From positions 571,612,606-571,676,605 of the forward strand of contig OX422217.1 in NCBI GenBank assembly GCA_949130495.1: 64,000 bases of DNA. Direction: 5' to 3'. The DNA comes from Sambucus nigra (taxonomy: Eukaryota; Streptophyta; Magnoliopsida; Dipsacales; Adoxaceae). Within the stretch, counting starts at the first letter, position 1, and the number at the start of each line of letters is the position of its first letter. Of this stretch, positions 37,442 through 48,456 are shown in pieces. The notes under the pieces were generated by a model, which had not been told where the DNA came from, searched no databases, and was given only the letters and a program-made list of their open reading frames with translations. The position numbers were made by a program, and so were the translations under genes.

Positions 37442-37800
37442 GATAACAGTTTATCGTTGGTATTTATTCACGTGGAACACACAGAAAACTCAAAGGTTTA
37501 CAATAAGGGGTTTATTCATGATTCCATTTTTTTGTATCATGGTCGTGCGGCCTTTTGTTGTTTTATTGTTGACTTTTATGGCCGTGCGAGCTTTTGTAAG
37601 TTAATTGTTATATTTTGTGGCCGTGCGGGCTTTATGTTAGGCAGGTTTTGTATTAGCAGGTTTTGGAATGTCCAGAAAAGAGAGGAAACTCTGCCCAATT
37701 TTTTTTGGGCCTGTGAACTGTTAAAGACTTGTAATATTTTGAAGTTTGTATGTACATTAGTTTATTAACAATGTGCAATATTATTAATTTGTGAATTTTG
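37442..37800 (+). other. Terminal exon / 3' untranslated region of the CACTA A gene
   Basis: A strong acceptor (CCTATTTTTTTGCAG, ending 37441) is followed by sequence ending in an A/T-rich 3' stretch before the subterminal repeats. It is duplicated at about 47652. The 100-codon frame is Phe/Cys-rich and not recognised; it is probably untranslated. Confidence 0.45.
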
Positions 37801-37839
37801 TGCTTTCAAATAATTATTTTTTTTTCTTTTTATAAAAAA

Positions 37840-38247
37840 TTTGGCATAGTTCAAAACCGTGGCAAAAGTGTATCATATTTTGGCACGATTTTGAGTTGTG
37901 CCAAATTTTTTTAAACTATGCTGAATTTGGCACAGTTAAAAACTGTGCCAAAAGTGTGCCAGAAATATCAAATTCTGGCACGGTTTAAAAGTGTGCCAAA
38001 TTTTTTTAAACTGTGCTGAATCTGGCACAGTTAAAAACTGTGCCAAAGTGTGCCAGAAATATCAAATTCTGGCACGATTTAATAGTGTACCAGAAGTGTT
38101 CCTGTTTGGCCAAATCTGACACACTTTTGAGCCGTGCCAGAAAAAAATGCCATTTTGGAACACCTGATTCTGGCATAGTGCAAAACCGTGTCAGATTTGA
38201 TCTGACACAGTTTGAAATCGTGCCATATTCCTATTTTTGGTGTAGTG
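37840..38247 (+). repeat. 3' subterminal repeats and terminal inverted repeat of CACTA A
   Basis: About fifteen TGGCACAGTT / AACTGTGCCA words in both directions, then TTTTTGGTGTAGTG at the end. Confidence 0.8.
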
Positions 38248-38401
38248 GTCTGGGTTAACATTGCATTAATTGAAAGAAGTGGTCTAAAGTTCAAAATCCC
38301 TCAAACATCAATTTAACCCTAACATATAATTGATAAACAGATACAACAACGTATATAAGACAAATAAATGCACACAGTCGTTGACAAAAAAACATCATAA
38401 A
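38248..38401. repeat. Flank segment, first copy of a duplication
   Basis: 154 bp between the end of A and the start of B. It recurs at 48457-48609 (153 bp) after the second A end, with about five differences. Confidence 0.85.
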
Positions 38402-38770
38402 CACTACACCAAAACACGCCATTAGTAATACAATTTTACCATTACTAAAAATATTAGTAACACAATTTTTCCATTAGAAAAAAGGCATGGGGCACGAAGC
38501 TAGTAACGGTAAAATTCTGTTACTAATAGTAACGAAAAAATTAGAATTAGTAACGGAAAAATTATGTCACTAATAGTAACGGATAAATTCAAAATTAATA
38601 ACGGTAAAATTATGTTACTATTAGTAACGGAAAAATGAAAAATTAGTAACGGTAAAATTTGGTTACTAATAGTAACGGTAAATTGGGTTACTAATAGTAA
38701 CAATAAAAAAATTAGTAGCGGTAAAGTTCTGTTACTAATAGTAGCGGTAAAATTATGTTACTAATATTAA
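38402..38770 (+). repeat. Terminal and subterminal repeats of element B
   Basis: AGTAACGGTAAAATT and its complement recur about every 25-40 bp, with ACTAATAGTAACGG pairs. Confidence 0.8.
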
Positions 38771-39003
38771 CATATTTTAAAAAATATATATTTTTCAAGA
38801 TCCAATATCCTGAATTTAAACAAATTCAATTATTCTTACCACGCTATTTAAATCCTAAGAACATATACAAAAATAGTCCACAAAAACAAGGGCATTATAT
38901 TCAACATTTACATTTATATAAGCATTCACTCTTTATTTACAAAAGAAACTTAAACCAAACAAATGAAATATCGTAATACAATCGCCCCGAAAGTTACATT
39001 ATT
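38771..39003. other. Element B, no gene signal
   Basis: A/T-rich, between the subterminal repeats and the RhoGAP exon; probably the 3' end of the captured transcript unit. Nothing else seen. Confidence 0.35.
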
Positions 39004-39272
39004 TTAATAAAAGCATCCAATATAACATCCTAAGAAGTGACTTCTCACTAACACGTAGCAATAGTGTTCAGTAATTAATTCTAGTGTCATGTAGTTAACC
39101 GTGGGAAGCCTGTTCAATATGTTTCTCATCACTTGTATGCTAGAACAAGCACCCTTGATTTCCTCATGTGGCTCAAACATTGTTAAAGGCTCACGCAAGC
39201 TTGCAACGTAACACTGGGCAAGTGATGTAGCCTCAACTGGCTTAACGCCCTCTGGCAGTGATGTATTTGAAT
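39004..39272 (-). pseudogene. Captured RhoGAP exon fragment
   Basis: After an acceptor (AATTTACAG, ending 39273) the frame reads LPEGVKPVEATSLAQCYVAS, LREPLTMF, then VMRNILNRLPTVNYMTLELI. This is the central part of a Rho GTPase-activating domain (LP.P.T block and the LP..N..TL..L helix). A one-base shift near 39060 breaks it; the other frame continues with LLLRVSEKSLL, the expected next helix. The catalytic arginine finger would lie in an upstream exon that is not present. Host RhoGAPs act on ROP/Rac GTPases; this piece cannot. Fairly sure of the family, not of the member. Confidence 0.65.
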
Positions 39273-40010
39273 CTGTAAATTAAAAAAAAATTAAAAACAT
39301 ATAAAATTTGCACATATGACGAAGATGTAAGGAATTGTCTTGGTGGATTATTGTTGATGTACAGTAACCTCAGTTGCAACTCCAAATATAAGAAAATATC
39401 TAGTTGAGAATTATTACCATTTTTTAATATAAGAAAAATAACACTTGAAATGTTAACTCACTTTAAGTCCACCGGTGTTGTGAACTACAGGTACAGTGCC
39501 ATATCAAATTGCATATAATTGGTTTAAACCACTTGGCTTGAATCTCGAGGGCATCAATAATTTATCACAGTTGCACACAAACAATAATCAATAAGTCAAC
39601 TTCATATAACTCCTCTGAATTATGCAAATCTTGCAAGAAAGTCCTATCTGTAATGTGAAAAGCCCTTGAACCTAATTATTATCGCAAAAAAGTCTCCAGA
39701 GGAAATAATTTGGAACAAAATGCACAGTTTAAGGGGGTCAGCCTTAAACTCTTCCAAACCTATTAATATTCGCACGGCCATATATAAATAAAAGTTCAAT
39801 AATAATACAAAAGTTTTCACAGTCTATAAAATCCCGCACAACCTCAATATAAACAAAATTCAATAATAGTAGAGAATCATGCACAGCCTTAATAACATGT
39901 TTTATCTAAGTTTTTTATGTCCCAATAATAGGTTTTATCCCGAACAAACTTCTGATTGAGGCATCAACTAATTACAAGAAAATTGAACTAATTAGACAGA
40001 AGATACTCAC
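39273..40010. other. Element B spacer or intron
   Basis: Lies between the RhoGAP and GAUT exons and has no coding signal. Confidence 0.4.
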
Positions 40011-40278
40011 AAGTTTAAGGCAACGATGATAAGTTGTGGTGAAGTTGGTCTTCCTCCAAGCATCAAGATCAAAGATGTTCATCACGTACAACCATACATA
40101 TCGATCATAATCCATGTTAGATGATATGAATGGGTTGGTGAAATTGAAGTAGTTCTTGTATTTCCGTCCAGGGCAACAATCTCGTCCGCACCATGAGTCC
40201 AAAACTGCACCAACAACCTTATCATTGAGGTCCAACTCCCATAGAAATGACCAGTCCTATGAAACTGGTGTTGTGTGT
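40011..40278 (-). pseudogene. Captured GAUT-family (glycosyltransferase 8) exon
   Basis: Bounded by TTTTGCAG (exon starts 40278) and CTT|GTGAGT (exon ends 40011), 268 bp. The frame gives [34 protein letters not shown] and [13 protein letters not shown], the order seen in plant galacturonosyltransferase-like proteins (usual: W.LDL.GKV.GAV, YLNFS.P.IS, GMN.FDL..WR). One TAG lies near 40258 (former CAG likely). Intact members work in the Golgi on pectin or xylan; this is a single exon without the DDD motif exon. The splice sites are kept, so it was copied from genomic DNA. Confidence 0.75.
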
Positions 40279-42189
40279 CTGCAAAATTCATATTAGCAAG
40301 TTAAGATCAAAACCAAGTTTAAGCTACAATTGATATGTTATCAGATCCATCTAGAAGGAAAACGAAATGAAGCCATTCAAAATCTTGACAAAGAGAAAAT
40401 TTGTCGTAAGAACTTGCACAGCAAAAATCGACAGATTCCTTGAACTGGTAAAATAAACAAGCTCAGCCTTTTACTTCTTTATTTTTACACGTGTGGGGTG
40501 GGGTGAAGGGGTAATAAAGCTACATCCTGAAAAAACTCCACAGTCCACCCAATAATGAAAGTAGTCTCTTAGTCAGCTTTTCAAACTAGGGGAGTCCACT
40601 GCTCGAGCTACCAAGCCAGAGCATGTCCAACTTTGACAGTGACAATTTTTTAGTAGATATGCCAAATATCAAGTTAAAATTCAATCCACGCCAGCTAAAA
40701 TATATCAATGGGACCAATACAGGAAATTGCCTATTTTGTTTAAGCTTTTCAGATCAGATAAGTGGTTTTATAATTATAATTAGTAATTATGTAATGCAGC
40801 GGAAGAATAACATGCGCTCTCACAAACAGATAGAGAAGAATAATCATGCAGAAAAGCTAGAGCAATCTCTCAAATATCATATCAAATCCAAAGTTAAAAT
40901 CAATCTTAACTGATTATTTGCAAATCATTACGACTGGTCAAGAAACTAAATAATTCAGCATATACGACAGGGATATAAATGCAAAGATGATTCATAAGGG
41001 AGATGCGGCTACGACTTAGAACCTCTGCATTTCTATGTGCTCGGCCATCAAAGCTTGAAATTGCATAATTTATAATTATAACATGAATCTCAAATGCACA
41101 ACTTTCATAGAGTAGTATGGTTAGAGTACTCTATGAAAGTTGTGCATTTGAGATTCATTTGATATATATATATATATATATAGCACATTGCATAAGTGTG
41201 AGAAATATTATAACTCAAACAACAAAAAATTCAACCTGACAGAAGGCCTATTAAAGTGTCAAATACCTGCTATGGGGTTGATGAGATAATAATTAATAGT
41301 TTGGGGAGCTTTATGCAAGGTGCCAATTGTGGATGAGTGGAAACAAAGGTTAGTAAATTGCTGAACATCACAATTGATTATAGCATCTAGAGAACAACGC
41401 TGCCTAATTTCAGCAAATCTACCATTTTGTGGACCAACATGGTACTAAACTACTAATGATACATGTATGTCCCGAGTTGTAACTTGGTGTTTGGATCTAA
41501 GAAATGGTCTGGACACAAGGACTGTCCCATGACCAGAAATGGAGTTAACGCAGTAGAGAGCTGCCATTTTGGACCCATCCTTCCCCCAATAAATCCATCC
41601 TCTTTGACTTATACTATTATTATCCTGAAGAATCATCCCAATAATGCAACTCACAAATTTGCATTATTGCAAATTTGTGAACACGATGCATCTGCAACAT
41701 ATCCAAGTCAAACCAATTGAAAAAAAAAACATTCAATTTATAGTATCCACTCTAAGAAAATTACATAATTACTTAGCCTAAAAGGGAAAAATTATGAATC
41801 CAGGCACTGTATTCATTGTAGAAGAGAACTATTGTTTCTGCAGTGTTAATCAGAACAGCGATTGGGTGCGATTTGGCCCTTACGGCTTATTATATTATTG
41901 CAGAAATGGACTCATTTCATATCATGGTTATATAACATATTAGTATAAAAAACTTAATGTGATAAAGATAAAATATATATAAATGCAAATTTAATGACTA
42001 GCATAAAATATTGCATTTAAATGATCATCACAATGTATAGACAGACACATAATCTCTCAGAAAACCACTCCATAATACATATTCCAAGAGATGTATTCAA
42101 ACGACGACGACGACGATGGAAGGAGTATGTTTTATGAAATTAGATGAAAGACTTACCGAATCATCTCCTTGGATACTTGGCTTCATTAG
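40279..42189. other. Element B sequence between GAUT and PMT fragments
   Basis: No recognised exon. It holds a 31-bp foldback (41084-41157), a TA microsatellite (41162-41181) and a 12-bp-arm palindrome CAAATTTGCA near 41655. Confidence 0.4.
41084..41157. repeat. Perfect inverted repeat, 31-bp arms, 12-nt loop
   Basis: Arms at 41084-41114 and 41127-41157 are exact complements (TGAATCTCAAATGCACAA... outward). No mismatches seen. Confidence 0.9.
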
Positions 42190-43318
42190 GGACCAAAAAG
42201 TGCAGCAGCAAATCTGACCAGCATAGAAAACATTAGAGACAATAATAGAGAAAAATAGTAGTGGAATCTGCTCATTCAGTGAATAAAAATTCTTACCCTC
42301 CATAACCGGCATTCATTTCCATCACATTCCTCACGCTTGACCAGTTTATGGGAAGGCCTCCTAGATAAACATCTGAGACAAGTGCATACCAGTGTTTGGT
42401 GTCCTCGTAGAAGATTTCTTCAGCATTTGTCTCCGTTGAGATGCTTTGAGGTTTACTGCTGAGCCTTTTGGACCAGGGTGTGGGCCATTTGTATGAATTA
42501 TCCATGCTTGTTACTGTTAGTGGTGGAATATAGCTCTCGAGGGGAACGTACCTATCCAAGAAGAAGAATAAAAATGATGATGGTGATTATAAAGACTAAT
42601 TAGGTCATACAGAATCAGCGCCTTCAAAACATACCATGAACTGTTCTGCCACCTATTCTGATCACACAAAGGTGGATTATTTTATGTTCGTGTTTCATAG
42701 CACGAAGATGAAATAGGCTTTTGATATATAACCAGCCCAAATCCAGATGAATCAGACTTCTTGGCCACTACCTTCTAGCACATAGCTTTGGTCAGAGCTA
42801 CCATAGCTGCAATAAACAAAGGATATGATCATCCAACTTATATTACAGGATAGAAAATAAATATCTCTTTTTTTTGTGTGTGTGGGGGGGGGGGGGGAGG
42901 GGGAGGAAGTGGGGGGCAATGTAATTCATAGTAAAAATAGAGAGCAAATGTAAAATGTGATTCAGACCTGAGTTGAATAAATTAGAAAAATTCATTTTAG
43001 GGATGTGACACTATAAATTAAGAAAAGTGATGATTATTTTAAAAAAAGGATTACAAACCATTCCAGGCATTCTGATCTCTTTCATTATTGCGGTAGACTG
43101 GTGTAGCAGACCATATAAAAAAACCTCCTAGCCTAAGAATCCTATTAAGTTCCAATAATGGTTTCCCCCCTACAGTTATCAATTAATAGGATTACAATAT
43201 AGTTACGATAAATTAGTAATACATGAAAGAAGTACACCGCGATCTATAATGTACCATTTGCATCCCACTGAATCCTGCATCTTGCACAGTGAATCAAATC
43301 ATACGCATTATCGGGAAA
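42190..43318 (-). pseudogene. Captured PMT-type (QUA2/TSD2-like) methyltransferase fragment, five exons with introns
   Basis: Exons on the minus strand: 43255-43318 (FPDNAYDLIHCARCRIQWDA), 43059-43169 (GGKPLLELNR..., GGFFIWSATPVY), 42635-42806 (ALTKAMC, KVVAKK, GLVIYQKP, NNPPLCDQ), 42298-42551 (YVPLESYIPPL, KHWYALVSDVYLGG, NWSSVRNVMEMNAGYGG) and from 42213 (FAAAL). All joins keep the frame and use GT-AG, matching PF03141-type plant Golgi methyltransferases implicated in pectin formation. Stops (TGG to TAG in MC*KVV, and one in the ERT*NN stretch) inactivate it. It covers the end of the first Rossmann-like half and the start of the second. Confidence 0.85.
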
Positions 43319-44207
43319 GTATGTTTATATACAAATTTGTAACTTTGGACGCTCAATCGACACTTCTTTTATACTTTCCAAAGTAAAAACGGGTTTGGAT
43401 ACTAAAAGTATAAACACTAAGATAAATCAAACTAAAGAATATACAGTCGATAAAAGTAAGTTTAAGTAGAGAAGTCATCATAATTGAGTTTATAATTAGA
43501 AACGTACATATAAATAATAAAATGTCCACAATATAAGTGTGGAGAAAATACTAAGTGTTAAAGAACTAGTGTCAACATTTATAATCACTGTGGAGAAAAT
43601 ATTAAGTGTTAAACATCTAATGGTAACTAAACAGAGCATAACTGATATATAAAGGTTAAGCAATACAATAACTCAAAATCCAATGACCAATAAATGAGAA
43701 AGGGTTATCTCCAAGTCCCATACACAACTTAAAAAGGACAAGATTCTCACGTACAATCCATAGGAGTAAATCTTGATCTTATATCGGTATCCTTACTATT
43801 TTAAGACTAAAAATAAGAGTCGTATGTGACATGGTATTGATTCACATCAAATCGATTCAATTTATTGCATTTAGTGTCCCAAGACATAAAATATTTGTTC
43901 GACATAAAATAGTATTAGTGTAGAGGGCAAATATCACCATAAGTAACACATATATCATAGTGCGTCTAAATACACATATATACACACATCGAGAGAGAAA
44001 AATTAATCATTTACCATCCTAGTGCTATTCTTGATTTGAAAATATCAATGAATACCAAAAGGCCAGCATAAACCAACTATAGTGAATAAAAAGAAATATG
44101 CCAAGAGGGTAAATATCACCATAAGCTAGATACCATGTATAGAAGCTATATCAATCTTCACCATTGATGTACTCTACTAAAAATACATAATGTTTTTAGA
44201 GTATTAC
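43319..44207. other. Element B spacer or intron
   Basis: A/T-rich, without coding signal. Confidence 0.4.
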
Positions 44208-44289
44208 CTGAATCTGCCACAAAGAATTCTTCATCGTGCGATTTCCAAAAGAACGAGATATTGTTATACACCTCCTGCCCTCCAAGTTT
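44208..44289 (-). other. Unidentified exon-like segment in element B
   Basis: TTTTCAG acceptor, 82 bp open (KLGGQEVYNNISFFWKSHDE...), donor CAG|GTAATAC. The codon pattern is protein-like and it lies upstream of the PMT fragment on the same strand. I do not recognise the family. Confidence 0.4.
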
Positions 44290-45960
44290 CTGAAAATTAA
44301 TCAAATATGAGAAACTGATGATAACCATTGGCCGCAAATATCACTTAAGATAACAAAATAGTTGCTCCAATGCTTTAAATGGTTTCGACGGGATGAGAAT
44401 AGCAAAGGGGTAAGAGAACCCTAGGTGATGTGTTGGGACTTTTCGTTTGGGTGTGTGAGAGTAAAGGCTTATCTTTTAGGCAGGAGGGAAAACTTCCTTT
44501 TTTTCTAATGAAACTACAGCCACTTATTAAACTTGTGATTGGTAGCAAGAAATATAAAAAAAAGAAATGTTAAAGGTAATTAGGGAGTGTGAGTTTGTGA
44601 GTGTTGGAAGTGATCTGATCGATCCTTCACTACCACCGTAGTTGCGAACACGGTGGCTATGGATATCCTTCATCACCAGACGCTCTAGGCATTCCACTTC
44701 CTTGTGAGCGATTTGTGGATTTGGGTTTGCGAATTTGTGGATTTTTGTTCAAATTGAGCAGTCTTATGTCGAAGTTTTTGGAAAAAGTGAAAAGAAGCCT
44801 TAAAGAAAGTTGATTTTTTTTCCAATTATTCTAAATAAGTTTTCCCCCATCGATCTCAAAAGAGTAAATTCTCTATATAAGAAGCGCCTGTTTGAATTGT
44901 AATAAATAATCATCATTTTTATTCATAAGCATAAGATTGAAAAAGAGTTGGGACCTAATACCTTTTGTAATTTGTTTCATCCAACGATTTCGGTTAATGA
45001 TTATATCAGATTCAATTGTGAGGCGTGGTAACTGTATCACAAACAGATTCCATCCATTATATACAAAAAAATAGAATGAAAAACACAACAATATAAAATA
45101 AAGTTAAATGTTACGGATAAAATTTTACCTTCTGTGATATGCTCCGTGGTAAGGTATATGTTTGTAGTAGTACAAACAAAATACTATTCTTCTTAGTGAT
45201 CTTAGTAGGCCCATCTCATCACCCCCATTTGTAATAATAGAAGATATGTTCCAATAATAAGTTAAAGTAGCATTAGGATGTAAAACAACAACAATATGTT
45301 TCCTTTAAATTACAATTTTTTAATTGGGATTTCATAGACAGATAAAAAGAAAACTCACATACATCATCTCTAAATTAGTTAAGAAAATTTTAAATAAAAT
45401 GACTAAAGTACATGATTATAAAGGACTTGAATACTCAAATCCACATATAATATCGAATGAACGCCCCAAATTGATAAGTAATACAAAAGAGGTTTATCTT
45501 TTAATACCAAAAGATAAAAGTTGTAAATAAGATCATGGAATTGGAAGACTACTCATAGAGAAACTGAAGCACTTTGAGCCATTTACTCACACAAAAAGAG
45601 AACCAAATGAAGATACACTGAATTAAAAGATATTTCGTACCCATCCTAACCACCCAAACGCTCACAAATGGTTCTCAAACATTAATAATGAAACTACTGA
45701 GCCCCTTATCAGTATATTCTAGATAAAGTAAAGCCTAATAGATAGCAATTTATGTCAATATAGTGTTTTAATTCATAAAAACAAATATAAAGTTAATGGG
45801 TCTCCATATTTACATATCCAAAACCTTTTCTAACATTTTCATAACTCAACTACAAATCAAGCAAAACAAAAGATCTACAATCACAATAAAATCAACGAAC
45901 AATATAATATGACATGAATCAGTAAACAAATTGTTGAACTCAAATAAATAAACATCAGAT

Positions 45961-45963
<3 letters not shown>
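44290..45963. other. Element B sequence without gene signal
   Basis: A/T-rich; no splice-bounded exon or motif recognised. Confidence 0.4.

Positions 45964-46017
<54 letters not shown>
45964..46017. repeat. (GA)n microsatellite
   Basis: About 26 GA repeats. On the minus strand this is a CT run in a leader-like region. Confidence 0.95.
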
Positions 46018-46021
<4 letters not shown>

Positions 46022-46260
46022 CACCAAACCCTAGGTCACGATTCTTCCAACCCCTAGGTCGCGATTTAGAGAAGAGGAAGAGAAAGAGGTCATGATTTGG
46101 AGAAGAGCAGGAGGTTGAGATTTGGAAAAGAGGAAGAGGACTCGATTTGGAGAAGGGAACGATTTGGACAAGAAGAAAAGGTCTCGGTTTGGAGAAGAGG
46201 TCTTATTTGGAGAGAAAGTATGTGTAGACGGGGCAATTCTTTGGGAGAGGGAAAATTAAC
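46018..46260 (-). other. CT-rich leader of the element B chimeric gene
   Basis: On the minus strand it is pyrimidine-rich with repeated CTTCTCCAAATC-type words. It sits just inside the surviving subterminal repeats and upstream of all captured exons, as the CT-rich leader does in element A. Confidence 0.4.
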
Positions 46261-46299
46261 CCTTCTTTCTAAGAAAAAAATAATTTTAAAATATTGAAC

Positions 46300-46378
46300 T
46301 AATATTAGTAACACTTATGTGAGATTACTAACGGTAATGTATTGTGAGAAATAGTAATGGTATAATACTGTTAGTAAT
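46300..46378 (+). repeat. Remnant subterminal repeats of the lost end of B
   Basis: ATTAGTAACACTT, ACTAACGGTAATG and AGTAATGGTA words match those after 38402. They stop at about 46378 without the terminal repeat. Confidence 0.65.
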
Positions 46379-48456
46379 AACAAAAATCACACTTAGACTT
46401 AAAAATAAGCCGTTAAAGGGTGAAAACCCAAACTAGCCCGCAAACGACCCCGTATGAGGCACGGACACCTCGCACGGGACCAATGTAACTTGTAGGAACT
46501 GGCCGCATAGTCCCGGATCTCCCGATTTGAGAATATGATGATAATTAGCAAAAATCACACATAGACTTAAAAACAAGCGGTTAAAGGGTGAAAACCCAAA
46601 CCCATTCGCAAAAGACCCCGTAGAGTCACGAAGACCTCGCACGGGACCAATGTAACTTGTAGGAACTCGACGCGTAGTCCCGAGTCTCCCGGTTTGAGAA
46701 TATGACGATAATTTGCAAAAGTCACACTTAGACTTAAAAACAAGCCATTAAAGGATGAAAAACCAAATCGGCCCCCAAACGACACCGTAGGAGGCACGAA
46801 CACCTCGCACAGGACCAATGTAACTTGTAGGAACTGGCCGCATAGTCCCGGATCTCCTGGTTTGAGAATATCATGATAATTTGCAAAAATCACACTTAGA
46901 CTTAAAAACAAGCCGTTTGAGGGTGAAAACCCAAACCATCCCCCAAACGGCCCCGTAGGAGGCACGAACACCTCGCACGGGACCAATGTAACTTGTCGGA
47001 ACTGCTCGCGTAGTCTCGGGTCTCCCGGTTTGAGAATATGACGATAATTTGCAAAAATCACACTTAGACTTAAAAACAAGCTGTTAAAGGGTGAAAACCC
47101 AAACCAGCCCCCAAACGACCCCGTAAGAGGCACGGACACCTCGCACAGGACCAATGTAACTTATAGGAACTGGTCGCGTAGTCCCGGGTCTCTCGATTTG
47201 AGAATATGATGATAATTTGCAAAAATCACACTTAGACTTAAAAATAAGCTGTTAAAGGATGAAAACCCAAACCCATCCACAAACGACCCCGTAGGAGGCA
47301 CGAACACCTCGCACGGGACCGACGTAACTTTTAGGAACTGACCGCATAGTCCCGGGTCTCCCGGTTTGAGAATATGACGATAATTTGCAAAAATCACACT
47401 TAGACTTAAAAACAAGCCATTAAAGGATGAAAATCCAAATCGGCCCCCAAACAACCCCGTAGGAGGCACTAACACCTCGTACGGGACCAATGTAACTTGT
47501 AGGAACTGGCCGCATAGTCCCGGGTCTCCCGATTTGAGAATATGACGATAATTTCCACTCCTATATGTAATTTTTTAGTTTGAGTATAAAAAATTTTGTA
47601 AATTAGTGGGTTACCAATATCGTATCTTTTTTGTATCCTATTTTTTTGTAGGATAACAGTTTATCGTTGGCATTTATTCACGTGGAACACACAGAGAACT
47701 CAACGGTTTACAATAAGGGGGTTATTCATGATTCCATTTTTTTGTATCATGGCCATGCGGCCTTTTGTTGTTTTATTGTTGACTTTTATGGCCGTGTGAG
47801 ATTTTGTAAGTTAATTTATATATTTTGTGATCGTACGGGCTTTATGTTAGGCATGTTTTGTATTAGCAGGTTTTGGAATGTCCAGAAAATGGAGAAAAAT
47901 CTGTCCAATTTTTTTTGAACTTGTGAACTGTTAAAGACTTGTAATATTTTGAAGTTTGAATGTACATTAGTTTATTAACAACGTGCAATATTATTAATTT
48001 GTGAATTTTGTGCTTTCAAATAATTTTTTTTTCTTTTTATAAAAAATTTAGCACAGTTCAAAACCGTGGCAAAAGTGTATCATATTTTGGCATGGTTTTG
48101 AACTGTGCCAAATTTTTTTAAACTATGCTGAATCTGGCACAGTTAAAAACTGTGCCAAAAGTGTGTCAGAAATATCAAATTCTCGCACGGTTTAAAAGTG
48201 TGCCAAATTTTTTTAAACTGTGCTGAATCTGGCACAGTTAAAAACTGTGGCAAAAGTGTGCCAGAAATATCAAATTCTGGCATGGTTTAATAGTGTGTCA
48301 GAAGTGTTCCTGTTTGGACAAATCTGACACACTTTTGAGCAGTGCCAGAAAAAAAATGTCATTTTGGAACACCAGATTCTGGCACAGTTCAAAACCATGC
48401 CAGATTTGATCTGGCACAGTTTGAAACCGTGCCAGATTCCTGTTTTTGGTGTAGTG
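46379..48456 (+). mobile_element. Second copy of the 3' end of CACTA A (A')
   Basis: From the 168-bp array (seven units, 46382-47555) through the terminal exon (acceptor before 47652) to the right terminal repeat at 48456. It is colinear unit by unit with 36171-38247 at an offset of 10,209-10,211 bp. It starts abruptly inside the array at the break with element B. Confidence 0.85.

Larger units (their letters stand above)
28869..38247 (+). mobile_element. CACTA transposon A (9.4 kb)
   Basis: Left end CACTACACTAAAAATAG at 28869; right end is its complement form ...CTATTTTTGGTGTAGTG at 38247. Both ends carry dense subterminal repeats of TGGCAC(A/G)GTT...AACTGTGCCA. Adjacent triplets are ATC and GTC, a 3-bp target duplication with one mismatch. 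Inside are a CT-rich leader, isolated exon-like pieces, TATATGCA repeats and 168-bp tandem arrays. No TnpD-like transposase frame was found, so it is non-autonomous or decayed. Confidence 0.8.
38402..46378 (-). mobile_element. CACTA-type element B carrying host gene fragments, one end lost
   Basis: Plus-strand left end CACTACACCAAAACACG at 38402, followed by subterminal AGTAACGG / CCGTTACT words. The same words reappear at 46300-46378 but the second terminal repeat is missing; sequence jumps into a second copy of CACTA A. Internal content, all on the minus strand: a CT-rich leader near 46.0-46.25 kb, an unknown exon, five PMT-type exons, one GAUT-type exon and one RhoGAP exon. No transposase was seen. 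The 3-bp target duplication cannot be tested because the right end is gone. Confidence 0.7.

Noticed and set aside
45964..46017. GA run as a functional GAGA site
   Set aside because: A plain microsatellite in a leader-like region; length alone does not show function.
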